From contig NZ_RYZZ01000037.1 of the NCBI RefSeq assembly GCF_003989135.1, positions 1 through 64,000 on the forward strand: a stretch of DNA of 64,000 bases, given 5' to 3'. A model generated the notes under the pieces. The model was given only the letters and a program-made list of their open reading frames with translations. It ran no database searches and had not been told where the DNA came from. The position numbers and the translations under genes are program-made. The stretch comes from Peribacillus cavernae. GTDB taxonomy: Bacteria; Bacillota; Bacilli; Bacillales; DSM-1321. Shown piece by piece: positions 57,514-64,000 of this stretch (within the stretch, counting starts at the first letter, position 1; the number at the start of each line of letters is the position of its first letter).

Positions 57514-57732
57514 TTTCACAGAATCATGGTTCCGCTGGTTTCTTCTCGTGATTTCTTCTTCTAGTTCCTTTGTTTTTAGTGCTTCCTTGTGGGAGTAAGC
57601 GATGATGAATCTCATTGTAAGAACAGCACCAATAATGAAGATTACAGAGGTTATCGCAGCAGGGATATATTCGCTTTTATCTTCCGGAAAATAGAGGAAG
57701 AGTGCAAACACGGTGTTGTAAAGAAAGTCCAT
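57511..57732 (-). CDS. small membrane protein, function unknown
   Basis: The 73-residue product starts at ATG 57732, with AAAGGA eight bases upstream. Residues 1-15 form a short hydrophobic segment, and a full transmembrane helix spans about 24-46 (IPAAITSVIFIIGAVLTMRF). A charged coiled-coil-like tail follows (KEALKTKELEEEITRRNQRN). The stop is immediately followed by a terminator, so the unit is monocistronic. I do not recognise the family. Confidence 0.7.
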   Translation of the reverse strand: MDFLYNTVFALFLYFPEDKSEYIPAAITSVIFIIGAVLTMRFIIAYSHKEALKTKELEEEITRRNQRNHDSVK

Positions 57733-57813
57733 CTCTTACATCCTTTCTTGATATATGGCACATTAACTACAATTTATTATATCAATTATCGAAGCTCCCC
57801 TCCAGCCTATCAT

Positions 57814-58549
57814 TTATTTTCTAAACAAATGGTGAAGCAGCCCTTCCTTGTCTTCAAAAAACTGTTTCATTAATTTGTAATGGTTTGTCTCCTCAAGTTC
57901 TGTTTCTCTGATTCCTTCTTCTGTTAGCTCTAAAATTTTCGCCTGTGGATACGCCATTAAAATGGGTGAGTGAGTAGCGATGATAAACTGCGAGTTTTCT
58001 CTAACCAGTTCATCTATTCTTGATAAAACAGAGAGCTGACGCAGCGGGGATAATGCTGTCTCCGGTTCATCGAGTATGTAAAGGCCGTTCCCTCTAAATC
58101 GGTGGGAAAATATCGAAAAGAACGATCGCCATGTGACTGTTCATGCAGGGAAGTCCCGCCGAAGGAATCAATAATCTTCGGTGAGCCGCTCCCTTCATCT
58201 AATTCTAGTATATTCGTCGCTAGATTATAGCCCGTAAATAAAATCCATCTTTTGGCTTTTTCACTCCTTTTATAACCCTTATATACCTCTCTAGTTCAGA
58301 ATGGGTATTATAGGTACTGAAGGTGAAATTGGCACTGCCTCCCTCTGGATTAAACCCAGCCGCAACGGCAATCGCCTCAAGCAGAGTGGACTTTCCCATG
58401 CCATTCTCACCGATTAAGTAAGCGACATTGGGATGCATGGCTATATCCAATAACGTGCGGATGACTGGCAAGTCAAAGGGATACCTATTAAATGAAGGTA
58501 CATCTTTTCTTTTTAATTCTATTTTCCTGATAAATTGAGTAAGGTCCAT
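57814..58549 (-). pseudogene. AAA family ATPase (ABC-like, SMC-type) with two frameshifts
   Basis: From ATG 58549 the frame encodes a Walker A (YLIGENGMGKSTLLEAIAVA, about residues 43-62) and runs into a stop at 58220. The next frame continues YNLATNILELDEGSGSPKII, then GTSLHEQSHGDRS, is shifted again near 58105, and continues GNGLYILDEPETALSPLRQL (Walker B) with the switch IIATHSPILM and the end LLHHLFRK at 57814. All motifs of an AAA_21-type ATPase of about 245 residues are present but spread over three frames. Two independent shifts make a sequencing error unlikely. Stand-alone proteins of this type have been linked to phage defence or toxin roles, but no partner gene is seen. Confidence 0.85.
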
Positions 58550-58621
58550 GATAGAATCCTCGTCTTATCTTTTAATTAAAGTTGAAGTAAACTTTAGTAA
58601 ATCAAGCGTTATTTCAGTATC

Positions 58622-58873
58622 GCTCTTAAGTTCGGTTCTCCGCTCATAAATTTTATTAATAGCTCTTAAATTCAAAATAATCGCTCTTATATTTCGATAA
58701 AAGCTCTTAAAAACAAAAATGGTGGTAATCTGGCAAGGTTTCTTCCAGAACCATACTGAAACCTCTCCTTAAATAGTTCATTTTTCTATAAAAAAACTGT
58801 CATCGACCATAAACTTAGCCAATCGCTCTTAAATTTCGATAATCGCTCTTAAATTTCGATAACCGCTCTTCAA
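58622..58873. repeat. array C: GCTCTTAAA units at 20/21-bp spacing, two blocks
   Basis: Block 1 has GCTCTTAA (or a one-base variant) at 58622, 58642, 58662, 58683 and 58703 (steps 20, 20, 21, 20). Block 2 has it at 58825, 58845 and 58865 (steps 20, 20), where the complete unit ATCGCTCTTAAATTTCGATA is repeated twice without change. The gap between blocks (122 bp) equals six units of 20.3. The array is intergenic, between the dead ATPase and the cyclophilin gene. A single similar unit (TATCGCTCTTATATCGC) lies near 3025, next to tRNA-Ala. Confidence 0.85.
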
Positions 58874-59045
58874 CATAAATTGACTTGTTTAAAAGGGTGA
58901 AAGGAAAGGTTCATATTACTTCGGTTAAGGTATTTATCATGCCTTCTACTCAATTTTACAGAAAAAAAGATCAATATACGATGGCTTATCAATAAGATTT
59001 ATAAAAAAGAAACGAAAGCATATGCCTCCATTTCTTTTTCACCTA

Positions 59046-59636
59046 TTATAAAACTTTAATGGACTTAATCACAACATCTTCGATTGGTTTGTCGCCAGGG
59101 CCCGTTTCTAATCCGATAATTTTGTCGACGATATCCATACCTTCGACAACTTGTCCGAAAACAGTATGCTTATGGTCAAGCCAGGGAGTGCCGCCTTTTT
59201 CCATATAAGCGCTGATGATTTCTTCTGGGTATCCTGCTTGTTTCATTTGCTCGCCCATTCTGCTGTCCACGTGCTGCGCCTGAACGATGAAGAATTGGCT
59301 GCCGTTCGTTCCGGGTCCTGCATTCGCCATCGACAAAGCGCCACGGAGGTTGAACGCCTGCATAGAAAATTCATCTTCGAATGTAGAGCCCCAAATGCTC
59401 TCGCCGCCCATGCCTGTTCCCTCTGGATCTCCGCCTTGAATCATAAAGTCTTTAATGATGCGGTGGAAAATAACGCCTTCATAATAGCCGTTTTCAGCAT
59501 GGGTTACAAAATTCTCCACTGTCTTGGGAGCCAATTCAGGGAATAATTTAATCTTGATATCCCCCTGGTTTGTTTCCATCACAACTGCCTTTTCATTTTC
59601 AAGCACCTCTGTCGTTAATTGAGGATAGTTTGTCAT
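59046..59636 (-). CDS. peptidyl-prolyl cis-trans isomerase, cyclophilin type
   Basis: The product is 196 residues, starting at ATG 59636 (GAAGG nearby). The cyclophilin core shows [40 protein letters not shown] (with the catalytic Arg), [20 protein letters not shown] and the [20 protein letters not shown] end. An insert (about residues 135-155) makes it longer than PpiB of B. subtilis (143). There is no signal peptide, so it acts in the cytoplasm on prolyl bonds during protein folding. No operon partners. Confidence 0.95.
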   Translation of the reverse strand: MTNYPQLTTEVLENEKAVVMETNQGDIKIKLFPELAPKTVENFVTHAENGYYEGVIFHRIIKDFMIQGGDPEGTGMGGESIWGSTFEDEFSMQAFNLRGALSMANAGPGTNGSQFFIVQAQHVDSRMGEQMKQAGYPEEIISAYMEKGGTPWLDHKHTVFGQVVEGMDIVDKIIGLETGPGDKPIEDVVIKSIKVL

Positions 59637-59801
59637 ATTCACCCTTCTTTCGTTTACTTTCTTTATGTAGCACCTTTATAACTTGGCATATGCGTCTTCT
59701 CTAATACTTGCCTTCAATTGTCCACTTTACACGACTTTTCTCAAAAAATCATCTTTTAAAAGTAATTGCTTAACCGTTGATTAGAAACTCCTATGCTGAT
59801 G

Positions 59802-60152
59802 TTACTCATATATCTTATAGCGTATGTATTCATAGTTTGAAGTAGGAACAACTTCTTTAACATCTCCTTTTCGGTCCTTGTAGATTTCATATTCACGATA
59901 AGTTTCCACATGATAACCGTCTACATTTTCCTGTTTAATCAGTCTTTGATCTAGTTGAAACTTCAGGTTCTCCTCGGATAAGTCTTTTTGTTTTTTCGGT
60001 TCGGCAATTGTCGATTCAATTTCAAGGGTTTTCACTTGTCCGATCACGTAAGGTTCTGTGTCTTCCTGCAAAGTAGAAGCTTCAATAGATGAAACAAGAA
60101 CCAAAATCATTCCAAGAAAAAATAAAGGAAAAATATTTAGTTTACTTTTCAA
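59802..60152 (-). CDS. secreted hypothetical protein, 116 aa
   Basis: A TTG start at 60152 follows GGGGAG at about 9-10 nt. A Sec signal peptide (KSKLNIFPLFFLGMILVLVS, cleavage near SSIEAS) precedes about 90 residues rich in Glu, Lys and Tyr, ending EVVPTSNYEYIRYKIYE. There is no lipobox or known domain. I do not recognise the family. It lies between the cyclophilin gene and divergent kapB. Confidence 0.65.
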   Translation of the reverse strand: MKSKLNIFPLFFLGMILVLVSSIEASTLQEDTEPYVIGQVKTLEIESTIAEPKKQKDLSEENLKFQLDQRLIKQENVDGYHVETYREYEIYKDRKGDVKEVVPTSNYEYIRYKIYE

Positions 60153-60352
60153 ATCCTATTTCTCCCCTCTCTTGTCCAAAATTAATATCTTGTTCATTTT
60201 ATGCGCAGTTACTTCGTTACATGTCTTGCTCTTAGAGCGCTTTTTTTAAGGTCATCCTCTTCGAGTAAAATTTCAATAACTGTTCGATTGTAAAATCGCA
60301 TGGATCTTATGTATCATGGAGATTAGGAAAGTATTAGAAAGGCGGTTAAACC

Positions 60353-60739
60353 ATGACGGAAGAGAATTTTAAAGTCGGGGACAGAGTAACAGCGATTTAT
60401 AAAACCGGAAAATATATCGGGGAGCTGACAGACATCCGTCCGAACGCTTATCTCGTTAGGGTGCTTGCTGTGGCAAAACATCCGATGCAAGGGGATCTTC
60501 ATAATCCTAAGCAGACAGATGTGACGATGTTTCACCAAAGGCGTGCACTCGCTTTTAGGGAACAGGCCAATGTACCAAAGAATATGGTCAAGCACTATGA
60601 GGATGAAATTCCTGAATATAAGGCTTCTTTAAAAGAGTCCGTGGACAAAATGAAACGCCAGCTTGCCGAGGATAGTAAGGAATGGAATGCAAAAAGTCTG
60701 GAAATGGTTGAGGGACTGGAAGCTGATTATTTTAAATAA
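60353..60739 (+). CDS. kapB: kinase-associated lipoprotein B (KapB)
   Basis: The 128 residues equal the length of B. subtilis KapB. Conserved: VTAIYKTGKYIGELTDIRPN, LAVAKHPMQGDLHNPKQTDV, MFHQRRALAFREQANVPKNM and the EGLEADYFK end. In B. subtilis KapB is needed for KinB to start the sporulation phosphorelay. The usual lipobox is not evident here, as also in many annotated KapB sequences. The fold looks like a small beta-barrel plus helix. The kinB gene is not next to it in this window. Confidence 0.93.
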   Translation: MTEENFKVGDRVTAIYKTGKYIGELTDIRPNAYLVRVLAVAKHPMQGDLHNPKQTDVTMFHQRRALAFREQANVPKNMVKHYEDEIPEYKASLKESVDKMKRQLAEDSKEWNAKSLEMVEGLEADYFK

Positions 60740-60755
60740 ATCGTAAAAATGCACG

Positions 60756-60788
60756 AAAGCCAAATCAGTTATAAGTGATTTGGCTTTT
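60756..60788. terminator. Bidirectional terminator between kapB and kapD
   Basis: The stem AAAGCCAAATCA / TGATTTGGCTTT lies between the convergent genes. Its right arm covers the kapD stop codon. Confidence 0.85.
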
Positions 60789-61410
60789 ATAAGGCAAAGT
60801 TGTCCAATACTTTTGATAAATCGATGCGGTCGCCAATGGTGGTCGGCTGGTGGTTTTTCATGTAGCTTTTATCCTTTTCCACCAATTTGAAAATGTTAAA
60901 AGTGGTCAGAGCGTCGTCCAAGGCACGGTGGTGTTTTCCGGTGCCTTCCTTGCCGTATGCCTGAACAGCTTTCCACAGACCCGTCTGATTTTGATCGCCA
61001 AAGAAGCGTTTGTACTCCATCGATAAATCAATTTGCTTTCCCCGGAAAGGAAACTCAATTCCTGCTCCCTTGCAGTTTTGGCGCAACACTTTCATATCCA
61101 TGTTCCCCCAAGTAACGATAGTTGTCGGCTGTTTTTGATCATACTTTTCCAATAGGCCAACAAGCTCTTTGAATGGCATCCCACTGTTAACCTGTTCCTG
61201 GGAAATGTTCAGGAAATTCTTACAGCGGCCTGTTAGCTCGGAAAATGTAACGGGAAGGACAAAGGATGAAAATTGATCGATAATTTTTTCATTGATCACT
61301 GCCGCAAATCCAACTTCGATGATTTCGGGATAAAAACCTTCAGGCTTCATTTTTCCCTCAGGCATGGTGAATTCAAAATCGATAAATAAATATTGTTGTT
61401 CACCTTCCAT
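60787..61410 (-). CDS. kapD: 3'-5' exonuclease-like KapD, inhibitor of the KinA pathway
   Basis: The product is 207 residues, starting at ATG 61410 after AAAGGAGG. It has the DEDDh exonuclease fold: Exo I YLFIDFEFTMPEGK, Exo II TIVTWGNMDMKVLRQN and Exo III GTGKHHRALDDALTTFNIFK (the catalytic His/Asp). B. subtilis KapD (205 residues) represses the KinA route to sporulation. Its convergence with kapB matches the conserved kap neighbourhood. An upstream extension to 61614 has no ribosome-binding site and is ignored. Confidence 0.93.
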   Translation of the reverse strand: MEGEQQYLFIDFEFTMPEGKMKPEGFYPEIIEVGFAAVINEKIIDQFSSFVLPVTFSELTGRCKNFLNISQEQVNSGMPFKELVGLLEKYDQKQPTTIVTWGNMDMKVLRQNCKGAGIEFPFRGKQIDLSMEYKRFFGDQNQTGLWKAVQAYGKEGTGKHHRALDDALTTFNIFKLVEKDKSYMKNHQPTTIGDRIDLSKVLDNFAL

Positions 61411-61697
61411 ATTTACGCCTCCTTTTTCAATGAATTTTTTAAAACACTTTCTGCTAAGTAATAAACCGCCATTCAATACCAATCTATATTCAAATATTAT
61501 AGCAGAAACTTCTGAATTATTTTTATCTTTTTTTAGATTTCCTTCTGTGTTTTCCCTTTTTGACCCTTCAAGAGAACCACAACTGCTATGCCGGAAGTTT
61601 ATACCACTATACAAAAATATATATTAGAAAAGAAGTTGGCCTATGCCCACGGAAAGGAATCTTTCCACAAACCAAACTAACAAGGGGGTGAAAGCGA

Positions 61698-61781
61698 GTG
61701 TTCCCATCCAACACATTCGAAACCTGGATACATAGCTGGTTGAACACACTGTTCAAAACGGTTTATCATCTTTCTCTATGA
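61698..61781 (+). CDS. possible 27-residue peptide upstream of mrpA
   Basis: GTG 61698 is preceded by AAGGGGGTGAAAGC, a strong Shine-Dalgarno. The peptide (starting MFPSNTFETWIHSWLNTLFK) is hydrophobic/aromatic and ends in TVYHLSL. It lies 385 bp ahead of mrpA in the same direction. It could be a small membrane peptide or a leader. I do not recognise a family. Confidence 0.4.
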   Translation: MFPSNTFETWIHSWLNTLFKTVYHLSL

Positions 61782-62165
61782 AGATGCAGCAGTAGTTATA
61801 CAGCATCATACGCACGAGCTTGTCTCTTTGATTGGGGGAAAGAATTATAAAAAAAATTCTTTTAGGAGTACCTATAAAGAGTAGCTTATTTTGTTCCCTG
61901 AAAAAACTTTTTTGTCAATTTCCTTATGTTTCTACCTATTTAATAACACAAATTACTTTCCTGCAAAGCGGGTTTCTTGAGCATGCACCGACTTAAACAT
62001 TAGTTTATAATTGAGTGGCTAATAACTTTTTCCTTTATGATCATATGTTAAAGCGCCTTACCCTGTCGGCCATTTTCTACAAATAAATAAACAGTTGTAC
62101 CTCAACATAACATAAAGGAAATTCGAACCCGTTACTTTTGCGTATCCATATAGGAGGTTGATCTC
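61782..62165. other. mrp operon leader region, nothing recognised
   Basis: This 384-bp A/T-rich stretch lies before mrpA and presumably contains the operon promoter. I saw no clear SigA boxes with good spacing and no recognisable riboswitch. Confidence 0.4.
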
Positions 62166-64000
62166 GTGTCTTTGCTTCACTGGGCTATTTTATCGCCTTT
62201 TATAGCTGCGCTCTTTATACCGATGCTATACAAGCGGTTCAGAAAGATCCACACTGGATGGTTTGTGCTTGTTTTGTCCATCCTGCTATTCATATACTTT
62301 TTCATGTTCCTATCACAGACACGCGATGGAAGAAATGTCTCTGAGAGTTTAGCCTGGATGCCTTCATTAGATATCAATTTTGAAGTATATATCGATGGAC
62401 TCGGTTTGTTATTCTCTCTTCTGATCACAGGAATCGGGGCACTTGTCGTTTTGTATTCTATTTTTTATCTGAATAAGGATAAAGAAAAACTAAATAACTT
62501 TTATGTGTATCTTTTGTTGTTTATGGGTTCTATGCTTGGTATCGTCTTATCTGATAATTTGATTGTTTTGTACATGTTCTGGGAATTTACCAGCTTCTCC
62601 TCGTTCCTTTTGATTGGGTATTGGTATCAACGGGAACGGTCTCGCTATGGAGCACAAAAATCAATGCTGATCACAGTTTTTGGCGGACTGAGCATGCTTG
62701 GAGGCTTTGTGCTGTTATCCTATATCGGCGATACCTTTAGCATTCGTGAGCTCGTTAGCCAGAATGGAGAATTGATAACCCACCCATTATTCACTCCCGC
62801 TTTACTGCTCGTTTTACTCGGGGCGTTCACCAAATCTGCGCAATTCCCGTTTCATATCTGGCTTCCCGATGCCATGGAAGCGCCCACCCCTGTCAGTGCC
62901 TATCTACATTCAGCAACTATGGTTAAAGCAGGAATCTATCTTGTGGCAAGGTTGAGCCCAGTATTCGCCGAGTCCGCACTGTGGCTCTGGCTTATTGCCT
63001 CTGTTGGAATTGTTACACTATTCTGGGGTTCATTTTCAGCGGTAAAACAGACTGATCTAAAGGGAATTCTTGCTTTCTCAACGATCAGCCAACTCGGAAT
63101 GATTATGTCACTTTTGGGACTTGGGGCTGCTGCGATCCATTATGAATCCATGGATGAGGATATCTATGTGGCAGCAACGGTTGCCGCCGTTTTTCATCTG
63201 ATTAACCATGCTACCTTTAAGGGAAGTTTGTTCATGGCCGCCGGAATAATCGATCATGAAACTGGTACCCGCGATATCCATAAACTGGGCGGATTGATGA
63301 ATCTCATGCCGATTACTTTCACGATTACCATCATCGGTGCTTTTTCGATGGCCGGTCTGCCGCCCTTTAATGGGTTTCTAAGCAAGGAAATGTTCTTAGC
63401 CAGTATGGTGAGTGTCACGGAGATGGACCTTTTCAACATGGAGAACTGGGGAGTATTATTTCCAGTGCTGGCATGGGTGGGCAGTATCTTCACGTTTGTT
63501 TACAGCATGATCATTGTCTTCAAAACGTTCACGGGCAAATATCAGCCTGAAAAGCTGAAAAAAAAGCCGCACGAAGCCCCAATTGGCATGCTGATTCCAC
63601 CGGTTATCCTTGCTTCACTGGTTATCATTTTTGGGCTATTCCCGAATCTCCTGTCCTCTACTATCATTGAACCGGCGGTGGCCGCGATACAACCCGGGGC
63701 GGTTCATGTCGATATTGCCCACTGGCATGGTTTTAGGGTTGAGTTAGGTATGACCATAGGTGTTATTATATTGGGCGTCCTCTTTTATCTCACATTGGCT
63801 AAATGGCAGAATATATATCAGCTTTTCCCTGCGAAATTGTCATTCAACCGGTTATACGATGCTCTTCTCACGGGAATGGAACGGATATCTCTTGCTGTCA
63901 CTAGGTTGTTTATGAGCGGTTTTATCCGTACCTATCTAGTTTATATCTTTCTGTTTTTTATCATTTCACTGGGGTACACGTTATTTCGAAAGAATGCCCT
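62166..64000 (+). CDS. mrpA: Na+/H+ antiporter subunit A (MrpA), 5' part
   Basis: GTG 62166 follows AGGAGGTT. The frame stays open to the window edge, giving 611 codons of a protein that is about 800 residues in Bacillus. It is the NuoL-like subunit of the Mrp multi-subunit antiporter, which exports Na+ in exchange for H+ and sets alkali and salt tolerance. Seen: YIDGLGLLFSLLITGIGALV, MFWEFTSFSSFLLIGYW (helix 5 Glu), GAFTKSAQFPFHIWLPDAME (helix 7 Lys) followed by APTPVSAYLHSATMVKAGIY, and FKGSLFMAAGIIDHETGTRD. The other mrp genes should lie beyond the right edge. Confidence 0.96.
   Translation, partial: MSLLHWAILSPFIAALFIPMLYKRFRKIHTGWFVLVLSILLFIYFFMFLSQTRDGRNVSESLAWMPSLDINFEVYIDGLGLLFSLLITGIGALVVLYSIFYLNKDKEKLNNFYVYLLLFMGSMLGIVLSDNLIVLYMFWEFTSFSSFLLIGYWYQRERSRYGAQKSMLITVFGGLSMLGGFVLLSYIGDTFSIRELVSQNGELITHPLFTPALLLVLLGAFTKSAQFPFHIWLPDAMEAPTPVSAYLHSATMVKAGIYLVARLSPVFAESALWLWLIASVGIVTLFWGSFSAVKQTDLKGILAFSTISQLGMIMSLLGLGAAAIHYESMDEDIYVAATVAAVFHLINHATFKGSLFMAAGIIDHETGTRDIHKLGGLMNLMPITFTITIIGAFSMAGLPPFNGFLSKEMFLASMVSVTEMDLFNMENWGVLFPVLAWVGSIFTFVYSMIIVFKTFTGKYQPEKLKKKPHEAPIGMLIPPVILASLVIIFGLFPNLLSSTIIEPAVAAIQPGAVHVDIAHWHGFRVELGMTIGVIILGVLFYLTLAKWQNIYQLFPAKLSFNRLYDALLTGMERISLAVTRLFMSGFIRTYLVYIFLFFIISLGYTLFRKNA

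Overview
This 64-kb window is chromosomal DNA from a spore-forming, low-GC Bacillaceae species (Bacillus sensu lato). The evidence is direct. It carries cwlJ, an alpha/beta SASP gene and a YaaH/SleL-type cortex hydrolase. It also carries a long block whose content and order resemble the yug/yue/kap/mrp part of the B. subtilis chromosome: yugO, yugN, pgi, yugJ, yuzA, yugI, alaT, alaR, an AI-2E family gene, yugE, patB, kapB, kapD and mrpA. Shine-Dalgarno sequences, SigA, SigW and SigG promoters and U-tailed terminators are all of Bacillus type.

Layout. Positions 1-345 hold the 5' end of a 16S rRNA gene (minus strand) and its two promoters. From 0.5 to 14.5 kb come small transporters (EamA, YeeE/YedE, an RND pump), an MgtC-like protein, tRNA-Ala(GGC) followed by a truncated integrase, and a GntR-controlled ytr-like ABC operon that has lost its distal half. 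From 14.9 to 26.3 kb there are an intact and a decayed copy of a type I toxin-antitoxin locus, an MFS gene, a wHTH regulator, cwlJ, an amino-acid permease and a large YfkN-like secreted nucleotidase. From 26.6 to 29.2 kb lies the SigW-driven flotillin operon (yuaF-floT) with a dead acetyltransferase behind it. From 29.3 to 34.8 kb there is an unfamiliar cassette: one ATP-grasp ligase gene and two paralogous genes of about 600-650 codons that share a Cys/His/Asn signature. From 34.9 to 37.4 kb is a graveyard of gene fragments around one MFS gene. From 37.4 to 41.1 kb come an APC permease, uppP (apparently with an AUU start), a structured non-coding RNA of about 500 nt and an SASP gene. From 41.2 to 64 kb is the conserved yug/kap/mrp-type block.

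Four things deserve attention. (1) Intergenic arrays of short degenerate repeats spaced 20 or 21 bp occur at five loci, and in the best arrays the spacing strictly alternates 21/20/21/20. (2) A non-coding RNA candidate at 40.2-40.7 kb has a closing stem, internal hairpins including a GAAA tetraloop, and its own terminator. (3) The ATP-grasp plus twin Cys-protein cassette has no assigned function. (4) A LexA box sits inside a strong promoter that drives a transcript carrying a 5-codon ORF. Signs of decay (truncations, frameshifts, lost start codons) are frequent for a core region.
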